The notes under the pieces: generated by a model | What the model saw: the letters and a program-made list of their open reading frames with translations, nothing else | Databases searched by the model: none | What the model was told of the DNA's origin: nothing | Origin: Curvibacter gracilis ATCC BAA-807 | GTDB taxonomy: Bacteria > Pseudomonadota > Gammaproteobacteria > Burkholderiales > Burkholderiaceae_C | Assembly (NCBI RefSeq): GCF_000518645.1 | Contig: NZ_JADZ01000010.1 | Location: 62,001 to 126,000, forward strand | Length of the DNA: 64,000 nt | Direction: 5' to 3' | Made by a program: the position numbers and the translations under genes | In this document: one piece after another, positions 1 to 6,829 of the stretch | Layout of the letters: each line of letters starts with the position of its first letter | Position numbering within the stretch: the first letter of the stretch is position 1

Positions 1-435
1 GCCCAGCCCTTTGTGCAGCAGCTGATCAAGCAGCTGCGCGCCCAGGACACCCATGGCGCCTGGGACGGCAAGACCGACCTGCAACTGCTGCGCCCCTACA
101 TCCTCACCCCCGAAGAGCGCCGGGCCCTGCCCATCCTGGGCGACCCCGATCCCGAGATCCTGTGGCGGCTCGACATCTTCTACAACGCGATCGCCGTGGC
201 CATCGAGCGCGAGACCGGCCAGATGGTGTCGCCCATGATGAAGATGAGCCACGAGGGCTTTGGCCGCATGGTGCTGCTGGCCGGCCGCCTGGTGGTGGTC
301 AACAAGCAGCTGCGCGATGTGCACCGCTTCGGCTTTCCGTCGCTGGCCAAGCTGGCCGAGGCCGGCGGCAAGTTTCTCGACGAGGCCATCACCATGATCC
401 GCACCTACCCGGCCGTGGCCCAGTACGGGGCCTGA
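1..435 (+). CDS. NifX-associated nitrogen fixation protein (DUF269), 5' end outside window
   Basis: The reading frame is open from the first base of the window, so the N-terminus lies upstream and the gene is partial. About 144 residues are visible and the family is normally about 150, so little is missing. The sequence matches my memory of the NifX-associated (DUF269) family: a helical protein with a conserved stretch around [18 protein letters not shown] and a basic [17 protein letters not shown] segment near residues 95-115. Members sit between nifX and small nif genes and are thought to help nitrogenase cofactor assembly; the exact role is not settled. It is followed by a CCE_0567-type gene, fdxB and nifQ on the same strand, the standard end of a nifENX operon. 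The controlling promoter must be upstream of the window. Confidence 0.9.
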   Translation, partial: AQPFVQQLIKQLRAQDTHGAWDGKTDLQLLRPYILTPEERRALPILGDPDPEILWRLDIFYNAIAVAIERETGQMVSPMMKMSHEGFGRMVLLAGRLVVVNKQLRDVHRFGFPSLAKLAEAGGKFLDEAITMIRTYPAVAQYGA

Positions 436-468
436 CGCCGCAACCACCCCCTATCAGACGTTTTGACC

Positions 469-678
469 ATGACCACGCCCGACCCCCGCGCCGACGAGCT
501 CAAAGCGCGCATCAAGAAGCTCAACGCCCAGGCCACCCAGGCCAAGATGGATCTGCACGATCTGTCGGAAGACCTGCCCACCGGCTGGGAGCGAATCCTT
601 GAGGTGGCCCAGCGCTGCCACCGTGCCCACGCCGACCTGATGGAAGCCCGCCGCGAGGCGGCCCAGGCCACCTCCTGA
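469..678 (+). CDS. Small CCE_0567-type (DUF683) nif-cluster protein
   Basis: A 69-residue, highly charged, alpha-helical protein lying between the NifX-associated gene and fdxB. That is the usual place of the CCE_0567/DUF683 family, small helical-hairpin proteins found in nif clusters. Visible features are an N-terminal amphipathic helix (ELKARIKKLNAQATQAKMDL), a DLSEDLPTGW turn and a second helix with paired H and C residues. I chose the ATG at 469; a TTG two codons upstream is also in frame. There is no strong Shine-Dalgarno, and the 33-base gap to the upstream stop suggests translation within the nif transcript. Function is unknown; a metal-related role has been proposed for the family. 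Confidence 0.8.
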   Translation: MTTPDPRADELKARIKKLNAQATQAKMDLHDLSEDLPTGWERILEVAQRCHRAHADLMEARREAAQATS

Positions 679-696
679 CCCTGCCCGGAGCCCACC

Positions 697-1008
697 ATGA
701 GCGAACACTTTCAGGTCACCCTGCCCAGCGGCGCGCAATGGACCCCGACCTTTGTGGCCAGCCTCGACGAGGCCAAGTGCATCGGCTGCGGCCGCTGCTT
801 TCGCGTCTGCCCGCGCGGCGTGCTGGAGCTGGTGGGGCTGGACGAAGACGGCGAACGCATCCACCTGGCCGGCGATGACGACGACGAAGACGACGAGTAC
901 GAGAAAAAGGTGATGACCATCGCCCACCAGGAGCTGTGCATCGGCTGCACCGCCTGCGCCAAGATCTGCCCCAAGAAGTGCTACACCCACGCCGCCGCCC
1001 CGGTGTGA
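697..1008 (+). CDS. fdxB: Nif-specific ferredoxin III, 2[4Fe-4S]
   Basis: A 103-residue ferredoxin with two cluster motifs: cysteines 28, 31, 34 and 38 (CIGCGRCFRVCP) and 81, 84, 87 and 91 (CIGCTACAKICP), plus an extra Cys95. Between them lies a very acidic loop (D/E run near residues 60-69), typical of FdxB/ferredoxin III of nif operons. It is expected to carry electrons for nitrogen fixation or cofactor assembly in the cytoplasm. A Shine-Dalgarno-like CCGGAG lies just before the ATG at 697. The order NifX-associated, DUF683, fdxB, nifQ supports the assignment. Confidence 0.93.
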   Translation: MSEHFQVTLPSGAQWTPTFVASLDEAKCIGCGRCFRVCPRGVLELVGLDEDGERIHLAGDDDDEDDEYEKKVMTIAHQELCIGCTACAKICPKKCYTHAAAPV

Positions 1009-1036
1009 GCCCAAGCAAAACAAGCCGGGCCCACGC

Positions 1037-1612
1037 ATGAGAACCCCCCGCACCCTGCTGCTGTCGTGCGCCAGCGCCGACCCGCTGGAGCCCGCCGCCC
1101 TGGCCCTGGCCGGCGTGCTGGGCCAGGCCTGGCAAACCCACGGCCTGGCGCTGCTGCCCCTGAGCGGCCTGGGCGCCGAGCCCACCCGGCTGGCGCTGCA
1201 GCGCTGGTTCCCGGGCGCCGACCACCTGCTGGGCCTCGACTGGCCCGCCCTGGCCCAAGCCCACCGCCCCGAGCCCCGGCAAGACGAGGTGGACGACCTG
1301 CTGGCCCTGCTGCGCGAGCACATGGCCCTGGCCGCCGGCACCCCCGCCGAACGCGAGGCCGTGGCCCACGCCATCGCCTGCGCCTGCCTGGGCAACAACC
1401 ACCTGTGGCAAGACCTGGCACTGCCCTCCCGCGCCGAACTCTCGGCCTTGATCGCCACCTGGTTCCCCACCCTGGCCGCGCTCAACCACCAGAACATGAA
1501 GTGGAAGAAGTTCTTCTACAAACAGCTTTGCCTGCGCCATGAGCTGTTCATCTGCCGCGCGCCCAGCTGCGCGGTGTGTGCGGATCAGGGGGTGTGTTTT
1601 GGGCCGGAGTAG
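1037..1612 (+). CDS. nifQ: NifQ, molybdenum donor for FeMo-co synthesis
   Basis: A 191-residue protein ending in the NifQ cysteine signature C-x4-C-x2-C-x5-C (Cys173, 178, 181, 187), preceded by the family stretch NMKWKKFFYKQLCLRHELFIC. NifQ carries an Fe-S/Mo cluster and supplies molybdenum to the NifEN/NifH cofactor machinery. The first 60 residues are Ala/Leu-rich and less conserved. It is the last nif gene visible; its stop is only 5 bases from the stop of the convergent hydroxylase gene, so the nif operon ends here. The nearby modE gene (8003) fits a molybdenum-dependent lifestyle. Confidence 0.93.
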   Translation: MRTPRTLLLSCASADPLEPAALALAGVLGQAWQTHGLALLPLSGLGAEPTRLALQRWFPGADHLLGLDWPALAQAHRPEPRQDEVDDLLALLREHMALAAGTPAEREAVAHAIACACLGNNHLWQDLALPSRAELSALIATWFPTLAALNHQNMKWKKFFYKQLCLRHELFICRAPSCAVCADQGVCFGPE

Positions 1613-1617
1613 GGGGG

Positions 1618-2394
1618 TTAGCGGGCATCGCCTGCGTCGTGGTCGTACACATCGCGGAATACCAGCATCTCGGGCAGCCGCGTTTCGGCAGTGCCAGGGA
1701 AGCCACACCGATCGGCGAAGCACGGCGCCTCTTTGAAGGTGCCGAACAGCCGATCCCAAATCGTGAGGTCACCGAAGTTGTAGCGGTGCACCCCCAGTTG
1801 ATGGTGTACCGAATGGTGCTCAGGGCGCTGAATGAACCAGCCCAGCCACATCGGAGTGCGGATATTGGCGTGGTAGAAGTATTCGCCAGCCGCGCCAAAC
1901 AATGATGTCCAGGCCCCCGCAAGCGCAGTGCCGCCAAAGACGAAGTAGATGAAGAAGCTTGCAATGATCGAGTCTGCAGCGATCTCGACAGGGTGCTTGT
2001 AGAAGGAGGTCAGCACCTCAAGTCGGCTGGGGCTGTGGTGGATCTGATGAAAGATGAGCCAGAAGCCCTTGGCGTGTCGCAGACGATGCCACCAATAAAA
2101 AATGAAGGTGCCCACGAACCAGTAGAAGAAGCCTTCCAGCATGGGGCTTGACCAGGCACCGAGATCAAACAAGGCATGTTCCCGGAAGAACCGGTTCCAG
2201 ATCAAGCCACCTGCGCCGATCAACCCCAATTGCATCAGATTCATCAAGGCGGCACGCAGGTGCCAACCCGGTACTTGGGGCAACGCGCGGCCGGGTCGGA
2301 TCCGCTCCAGGACCATGAATGACAAGGTCATCAGGCAGATCAGGATGACCGGTACGGCTTGATCAAACAGTTGTGGCGGCAACAGGGAGTGCAT
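1618..2394 (-). CDS. Sterol desaturase / fatty acid hydroxylase family membrane di-iron protein
   Basis: A 258-residue integral membrane protein with the histidine boxes of the fatty acid hydroxylase superfamily: HRLRH at residues 103-107, HQIHH at 116-120 and HHSVHH at 193-198. These ligate a non-haem di-iron centre that hydroxylates or desaturates a lipid. Hydrophobic helices lie near residues 14-30, 50-66, 85-101 and 143-165. The substrate cannot be told from sequence. The gene is transcribed towards nifQ with almost no gap and has no obvious operon partner. Upstream DNA is markedly AT-rich compared with the gene. Confidence 0.88.
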   Translation of the reverse strand: MHSLLPPQLFDQAVPVILICLMTLSFMVLERIRPGRALPQVPGWHLRAALMNLMQLGLIGAGGLIWNRFFREHALFDLGAWSSPMLEGFFYWFVGTFIFYWWHRLRHAKGFWLIFHQIHHSPSRLEVLTSFYKHPVEIAADSIIASFFIYFVFGGTALAGAWTSLFGAAGEYFYHANIRTPMWLGWFIQRPEHHSVHHQLGVHRYNFGDLTIWDRLFGTFKEAPCFADRCGFPGTAETRLPEMLVFRDVYDHDAGDAR

Positions 2395-2492
2395 GGTTTA
2401 TCGTCCTGGCAACTTATATTATTAAGCTGCGGAGCCTGGGTTAAATTGAATGAATTTGAAAATGATTGAAAGATGTTGGCTGCCTTGATTTA

Positions 2493-2767
2493 TCAAAATT
2501 TATATGAAAAATACGTATAAATTAATAACGCAAATCCAATTATAAATAAATACAGGTCTTTCAGTAGATATATTAAAATGGGTGCGCTCCAAAGTAGGGC
2601 GGTCCAGTGATCTTGAGTGCGGTAAATGATGATGGCCGCCAATATGTAGAATATCGGTATTGCTGATATTTGGAGAAAATGTTTATTTCAAGATGTTGTA
2701 TTGGTTTTGTGGTCACAGCCAAAATCCATATTGAGATGACCGAAATAATGGTATTTCGTTGTTTCAT
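2493..2767 (-). pseudogene. Small membrane protein gene split by a frameshift
   Basis: An ATG at 2767 is preceded at good spacing by a near-perfect Shine-Dalgarno (GGAGGTGA on the minus strand), so translation is very likely. The starting frame has a hydrophobic N-terminus (TIISVISIWILAVTT) and ends at 2573 with an unconvincing tail. From about 2685 a second frame reads as a convincing membrane protein (IPIFYILAAIIIYRT, then LIYLLKDLYLFIIGFALLIY) and ends at 2493. Adding one base near the T-run at about 2685 joins both into one protein of about 91 residues with two or three membrane segments. It is either a true frameshift or a homopolymer sequencing error. Low GC suggests acquired DNA. No family recognised. 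Confidence 0.5.
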
Positions 2768-2859
2768 TTGTCGTCACCTCCGAATTGAATGGTGGTGTCG
2801 AAGCCTCCTGCCATAGGGCGCGGTCTTTCGCCCACTCGGTTGCCGAGGTGGGCCCTGCA

Positions 2860-3267
2860 TCAGCTGTTTCTACGGCTCATCACTCGCCAGCGAGAGTTAT
2901 TTGTGAAAACAGCCGGGCAGTTGGTACACCGCAGCGCATCGGCCTTGACGCCCGCGCCACATTGCTCGCACCAATGATCGTGATCCTGCCTGCGGGGCGT
3001 GGGCTTTGGTGGGTACACGTGCAAACAGAACAGCACAAAGGCAAGTGCCCAAGGCCCCTCATCCAGCATGAAGCCGCCGAGGGGGATTCCCGCCAAAACG
3101 ATAAAGAAACCGCTGATTTCGTAGAGGAAGCTACCCAAAATCAGCCAGCTCAAGATCTTGAAGCACAGCTGCCAGTCACTCAAACGAGCAAACAGCGCAA
3201 TCAACAAAAAAGCAGATATCGATAGAGCAACCATAAAGGCCTTGAAAAATATCGCCAGAAAATGCAC
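2860..3267 (-). CDS. Membrane protein with C-terminal zinc ribbon
   Basis: A 135-residue protein with about three hydrophobic segments in the first 85 residues (FMVALSISAFLLIALFA; ILSWLILGSFLYEISGFFIVLAG; WALAFVLFCLHVY). A soluble tail follows with two CxxC pairs (CEQCGAGVKADALRCTNC), a zinc-ribbon pattern. The ATG at 3267 has an AGGTGC just upstream. The family and role are unknown to me; many small bacterial membrane proteins carry such a C-terminal zinc ribbon. It stands alone between gene-poor stretches. Confidence 0.6.
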   Translation of the reverse strand: MHFLAIFFKAFMVALSISAFLLIALFARLSDWQLCFKILSWLILGSFLYEISGFFIVLAGIPLGGFMLDEGPWALAFVLFCLHVYPPKPTPRRQDHDHWCEQCGAGVKADALRCTNCPAVFTNNSRWRVMSRRNS

Positions 3268-4040
3268 CTGAAAGTCGCCCTCATCCAGGTGCTCCGTCCA
3301 GGTATCCCCTTGCTGAGCGGGTGGAATTCACCCCGAACCAATAGGGCAGCGAGTGGGTGAAAGCCGATGGGGCCTATCTCTGAGGGGTGACCAGGGTGGA
3401 CGCGGGTAGGCGCTAGGGATTGACTGGCCGCAGAGTTCACCCCAGCAGGTATGCGAATCACCAAGCCTCAGGCTGGTCCACCGATATTGCGTCAAGGCCT
3501 TGTCTCTTGGCAATCGGAAGGTCTGGGCGCAAGCTGGTGCAAAGAGGCGATGCGCCCCGAACGATTCGCACAAAAGGCGCTCGAGTTGGCTCAACAAAGC
3601 TGCAAGCGTTGCGGCAAGGTCGGGCAACGTCTCGATCAAACAAAGCGTGTGCCTGTCCGGCGCATCAGAGCCGAGTGTGGTCTGAGGCACATTTTCTATA
3701 TCCGCCATGCGGATTCCTCCCTGACTCACTGCGCCGAACTCAATGCGCGGCTCGCAGTTTCATTGTTTTATGACGCTATGGTACAGGCTGTGGTCCGTGG
3801 ATCTCGACCTGGCCAATATTTCGATCAGACCCGCATGGAGTCGGGTTTAAATTCGCGACCAGTGCAGATCCAAACCAGCGCACTGACTCCGATTTACACT
3901 TGGTGCCTTGGCCTTCACCTCCCTATTTGCTAGTCACCTGGTACGAGGCTGGAGAACAGCCAGGAGCGGTCGCGGTAAGAGCGGTCCAATGCGCGTCTCG
4001 GCCGAGCGGCGGGTGGCTGCTTTGTCGGAATCTTTTATGT
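3268..4040. other. Gene-poor stretch, no firm gene
   Basis: About 770 bases with no coding region I can defend. The longest candidate is a minus-strand frame of 133 codons (3328-3729; internal ATG at 3708, MADIENVPQTTLG). Its first half looks protein-like (LCLIETLPDLAATLAALLSQLERLLCES), but the rest is Pro/Ser/Arg-rich and resembles read-through of non-coding GC-rich DNA. It may be a decayed gene or mobile-element remnant. I recognise no terminal inverted repeats or transposase motif. Confidence 0.35.
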
Positions 4041-4056
4041 CTGTATGTTCATACAG
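4041..4056 (+). promoter_or_regulatory. LexA-type SOS box
   Basis: The 16-mer CTGTATGTTCATACAG fits the CTGT-N8-ACAG LexA operator used in gamma- and betaproteobacteria and is close to the ideal alternating TA core. It lies 24 bases before the ATG of a 28-codon ORF and 125 bases before a GNAT acetyltransferase, so it could place both under SOS control. Binding is inferred from the motif only. Confidence 0.6.
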
Positions 4057-4079
4057 TACATCGCTCTAAGGCGTTGACT

Positions 4080-4166
4080 ATGAAAGACATTCAAGCGTTC
4101 TACCCGCAGTGTGGAACCGCTAGCGCTCTACAAAGTTTGCAGAAATACGGGATACATCAAAGGTAG
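4080..4166 (+). CDS. 28-residue ORF behind a LexA-type box
   Basis: The ORF encodes 28 residues starting MKDIQAFYPQC and ending KYGIHQR. It starts 24 bases after a CTGT-N8-ACAG box and ends 14 bases before the start of the GNAT gene, so it could be a leader peptide or the surviving 5' end of a lost SOS gene. It has no membrane segment, one cysteine and no recognised family. The Shine-Dalgarno is weak (CTAAGGCG). It is listed because of its position between the operator and the next gene; it may not be translated. Confidence 0.35.
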   Translation: MKDIQAFYPQCGTASALQSLQKYGIHQR

Positions 4167-4180
4167 ACAGCAGGTAGCTA

Positions 4181-4741
4181 ATGTTCCATTTTCCAGCGCT
4201 TCACACATCCCGACTCAATCTGCGTGAGATCGTGGAATCGGATGCGGAGAATATCCGTCAAATTCACGGTGACGCCGAGTACATGAGATGGTTCGGATCG
4301 GATCCCGTTCTCGATCTTGAAGGCGCCAAGAAGTTGATCGCAACGTTTGCCAGTTGGCGGAAAGAGCCGGTTTCCGGTGCACGTTGGGCCATCGAGTTGA
4401 GGGGCCAGCCAGGCCTGATCGGTACGTGTGGCTTGTTTCGCTGGAATCGAAACTGGAGGTCCTGCATCATCGGTTACGAAATTGCTCCGGCGCATCAGGG
4501 CCGTGGATACGTGAAAGAAGCTGCAAATGCCATCATCGCCTGGGGTTTTCGAGAGATGCAGTTGAATCGAATCGAGGCCCAGGTGCACCCCGACAACGCG
4601 GCGTCCATCGCTTTACTCGAGGCGTTTGGGTTTCCGCAGGAGGGGCGGCAGCGGGAGGTTGGGTACTGGGCGGGCCGGCACCACGACCTTCTGCAGTACG
4701 CGCTGCTCAATGCGCAGTGGAGTACAGAAAATGCGGCATAG
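4181..4741 (+). CDS. GNAT N-acetyltransferase, RimJ/RimL-like
   Basis: A 186-residue GNAT-fold protein of the RimJ/RimL (Acetyltransf_3) type. It opens with the typical TSRLNLREIVESDAENIRQIH and has a WAIELRGQPGLIGTCGLFRW beta segment. The acetyl-CoA loop HQGRGYVKEAA is near residues 106-116, and NRIEAQVHPDNAASIALLEAFGF near 128-150 is the usual motif B. Such enzymes acetylate protein N-termini, antibiotics or small amines; the substrate is not predictable. The start ATG at 4181 follows a 28-codon ORF by 14 bases, downstream of a LexA-type box, so DNA-damage control is possible but unproven. Confidence 0.85.
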   Translation: MFHFPALHTSRLNLREIVESDAENIRQIHGDAEYMRWFGSDPVLDLEGAKKLIATFASWRKEPVSGARWAIELRGQPGLIGTCGLFRWNRNWRSCIIGYEIAPAHQGRGYVKEAANAIIAWGFREMQLNRIEAQVHPDNAASIALLEAFGFPQEGRQREVGYWAGRHHDLLQYALLNAQWSTENAA

Positions 4742-4880
4742 TCTTTTGCTGCATAGGGTGGCTTCGCCCACTGCTGCGCATGCGCGTTGAGCGTCTGTTC
4801 TCGAGCCCGCCCGGTGACGTCTATTGGCCCAAAGCAGCTAATACTGTAGGGATGGACGTAGCCCAGTACCGATGCTGTCA

Positions 4881-5297
4881 TCACTGGTTGAGACCAATTT
4901 TGTACATGATTGATACCGAGTCCAATTGCTTCACTTCCTTTGAAATGGACCTCACACGACTCGCTTCCACCAATACATGTTCGCTGTCTATCCAACGAAT
5001 TTTCGGGACTTCGATCGTGTTGCTTTGAGAATATCGAAAAACTAGATTCTTTGAGGTCGGCAAAAGCCCTGTTGGATGTATGTAAACATAGGTAGCTATT
5101 GAGGCAGTTGGGGGTGAGCAAACGGTTGTGTGGCCCGATATGCTCATCCCCGCAGGACCTGGGTTAGAAAATTTTTCAGCATGCATGCAGTCAGAATTTT
5201 CCTCACCTTGAGGGTCATTTATTCCAAAAACCAGGGCGAGGCAAAAAGAAATAAATGCCGCAAGAATGAACGTTCTACGAAGTACGTGATTCATCAA
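4881..5297 (-). CDS. Secreted hypothetical protein
   Basis: A 138-residue protein with a clear Sec signal (positive start, then FILAAFISFCLALVFG) and a likely mature start near residue 25. The mature part holds three cysteines and a soluble, polar domain without recognised motifs. It begins with two ATGs (5297 and 5294). No operon partner is visible and the surroundings are gene-poor. Composition is less GC-rich than the metabolic genes of the window, as in the rest of the 2.4-5.7 kb stretch. Confidence 0.55.
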   Translation of the reverse strand: MMNHVLRRTFILAAFISFCLALVFGINDPQGEENSDCMHAEKFSNPGPAGMSISGHTTVCSPPTASIATYVYIHPTGLLPTSKNLVFRYSQSNTIEVPKIRWIDSEHVLVEASRVRSISKEVKQLDSVSIMYKIGLNQ

Positions 5298-5427
5298 CTA
5301 ACGATCTGAAAAAGCCATCAAAAACTCTACAGTTGGGTTGGTCGACTGAATGTCAACTATTGGCTGGATTCTGACCCCCAACCAAGATTGCTGGCAGGCC
5401 CGAAGCAGAAGCGTTCACCCATTCTGA

Positions 5428-5676
5428 TCACTCAGCACTGCCTTTCCCACTCCGCTCCAAGAGCCTCTTGAGTTGCTCCGCTGAAACCCGGCTCCACACA
5501 TGACCACACGCCGTGCCGGCCCTGAACTGCTGCCCATTTTCAAGGGCGACGGATCATTTGAACGCCAGAGGCTTGAGCCCGCTCGGGTAGAAATAGCTCG
5601 TGGCGCCATCGTCGGCGGAAGGGAGCAAGTGACCTTCAACGGTCTCGTGAGATTGGCATGCCGGGCAGGTGATCAT
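5428..5676 (-). pseudogene. Small zinc-ribbon protein with in-frame TGA
   Basis: Starting at ATG 5676 the frame gives MITCPACQSHETVEGHLL, with SYFYPSGLKPLAFK further on, then a TGA at 5554. The same frame continues past the stop as a sensible second half: ENGQQFRAGTACGHVWSRV, then EQLKRLLERSGKGSAE, ending at 5428. Together they make an 82-codon protein of a common small zinc-ribbon type, with CPAC at the front and a cysteine pair before GHVW. The stop probably replaces a Trp or Arg codon. One cysteine of the second pair also appears lost (GTAC where CTAC is expected), a second sign of decay. Confidence 0.5.
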
Positions 5677-5791
5677 GGTGGTGATGAAACCTGAGGTGTA
5701 AGAAGGGGCGGTACAGGGAAGGACAGGCGATGCCGAGGAGGGCGCCGGCGCGCGCATCAGCCGATCAGGGCCGCTGTTGTTTCATGCGCTT

Positions 5792-5816
5792 CCAAGACCT
5801 ACCCGATCGGTCTTGG
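5792..5816. repeat. Perfect 8-bp inverted repeat
   Basis: CCAAGACC and GGTCTTGG are separated by 9 bases. They lie upstream of the sigma-54-type promoter of the globin-like gene and could be a protein-binding site or a hairpin. No T-run follows, so it is not a typical intrinsic terminator. Confidence 0.3.
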
Positions 5817-5903
5817 CCATCCTATCAGGCCCTTTCCATCGGGGTTCGGGCGACGGCCTGCGGGGCGCCGTGATGCGGTGCTGTCACCCCAGCCGCTGGA
5901 GCC

Positions 5904-5920
5904 AGGCACACAGCTTGCAA
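5904..5920 (+). promoter_or_regulatory. Sigma-54 (RpoN) -24/-12 promoter
   Basis: AGGCACACAGCTTGCAA has GG at 5905-5906 and GC at 5917-5918, separated by exactly 10 bases. The flanking GGCAC and TTGCA match the RpoN consensus TGGCAC-N5-TTGCA almost perfectly. Transcription would start near 5930, about 65 bases before the globin-like ATG. RpoN promoters in nif regions are usually driven by NifA, but no TGT-N10-ACA upstream site is visible within about 200 bases, so the activator is open. Confidence 0.7.
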
Positions 5921-5933
5921 TGCCTCATCAACC

Positions 5934-5951
5934 TATGTAATTGACTACATA
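5934..5951. promoter_or_regulatory. Dyad TATGTA-N6-TACATA in leader of globin-like gene
   Basis: A perfect 6+6 inverted repeat with a 6-base spacer sits right at the predicted transcription start of the RpoN promoter. This is a classic place for a repressor to act. It matches neither NifA (TGT-N10-ACA) nor FNR (TTGAT-N4-ATCAA). The regulator is unknown. Confidence 0.35.
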
Positions 5952-5994
5952 AACGCGACAAGCCCTGTGCCAATCCTGACAAAGCCGACACGCC

Positions 5995-6684
5995 ATGAAC
6001 GCCTCCGCACCCCAACACACCGCCACGCCCCATGAACGCACCGGCCTGCCAGCAACCCCCGGCGCGGCTGCCGAGGGGCCCAGTGCGCGCTACCTGCCCT
6101 GCTCGCGTGCCTGTTACCAGACCCTGGTGTGGCCACGGGGGGCGGCTGGCACGGCTGGCAGTGGCCGTGGCGGTGGGGGCTGGCAGGGCGATCCCGACCC
6201 GCCGGCCGGCTCGTTGCACCAGCGCCTGCCCCAGCTGCCCCAGCCGCCCCACCGGCTGCTGGCCTTGTGCAATGAACAGGGGTTGCGCCGGCTGGTGGCC
6301 CTGCACATGGCGCGCCTGCGCAACACGCCGCTCTTTGCCCAGGCCGGGCCGTGTTTTGATTGCGTGGCGCAGCGCGTGGCCGATTTTGTGGTCGAGTCTT
6401 GTGGCGGGCCGCTGTATTACAGCCAGCGCCACAGTCGGTTGCAGGCCGGCTATGGCCTGCCTCTGCTGCTCGACCCGCCGGGGCGCGAGCTGTGGCTGGT
6501 GCAGCTTTGGCACGCCATGGACGACGCGGGCCTGGCGCCCGCCCTGCGGGCCGATTACTGGAACTGGGCCGAGCCTCTGTCGGTGCACCTGCTGGCCCCA
6601 CAGGCGCGCCACGCCGGGCTCAGCCGCTACCCGTACGACATGGTGCGCAGCTGGTTTCTCAACACGGCCCCCTTGGATGCCTGA
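5995..6684 (+). CDS. Truncated-haemoglobin-like protein near nif genes
   Basis: A 229-residue protein whose second half resembles group 2 truncated haemoglobins. It has a helix LRRLVALHMARLRNTPLF, then a segment ending VVESCGGPLYYSQRH, then a WLVQLWHAMDDAG helix. A low-complexity Gly/Ala/Pro N-terminal extension of about 75 residues is unusual. The position that normally carries the proximal haem histidine (RH before the LPF-type segment) reads QAGYG here, so haem binding is not assured; Tyr may replace it. An RpoN-type promoter lies 75 bases upstream and the nif operon is 4 kb away, so a role in oxygen or NO handling during nitrogen fixation is a reasonable inference. Confidence 0.6.
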   Translation: MNASAPQHTATPHERTGLPATPGAAAEGPSARYLPCSRACYQTLVWPRGAAGTAGSGRGGGGWQGDPDPPAGSLHQRLPQLPQPPHRLLALCNEQGLRRLVALHMARLRNTPLFAQAGPCFDCVAQRVADFVVESCGGPLYYSQRHSRLQAGYGLPLLLDPPGRELWLVQLWHAMDDAGLAPALRADYWNWAEPLSVHLLAPQARHAGLSRYPYDMVRSWFLNTAPLDA

Positions 6685-6829
6685 GCGGCGCGGTTCTTGC
6701 GGAATAGCCGCCGTGTCCGATGCTTGATTGCTCTTGGCGCCCTCCAGGGTCGGGTAGCGCGTTGGCGCGTGCCTGGCGGCTGCCATGGCTTGAATTTCAG
6801 AAAGTCTGCCTGTGTTGTCTTTGTCGCAA

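Noticed and set aside
3328-3729. 133-codon minus-strand frame as a gene
   Set aside because: Only the first half looks coding; the second half is Pro/Ser/Arg-rich, with no motif and no operon context.
5936-5949. TGT-N8-ACA as a NifA upstream activator site
   Set aside because: NifA sites need TGT-N10-ACA and normally lie about 80-150 bases upstream of the promoter; this one has the wrong spacing and lies downstream of the -12 element.
6763-6778. Second sigma-54 promoter before the luciferase-like gene (TGGCGCG-N4-TGGCG)
   Set aside because: GG-N10-GC spacing is right but three consensus positions fail, including the TTGC core; such matches are common in GC-rich DNA.
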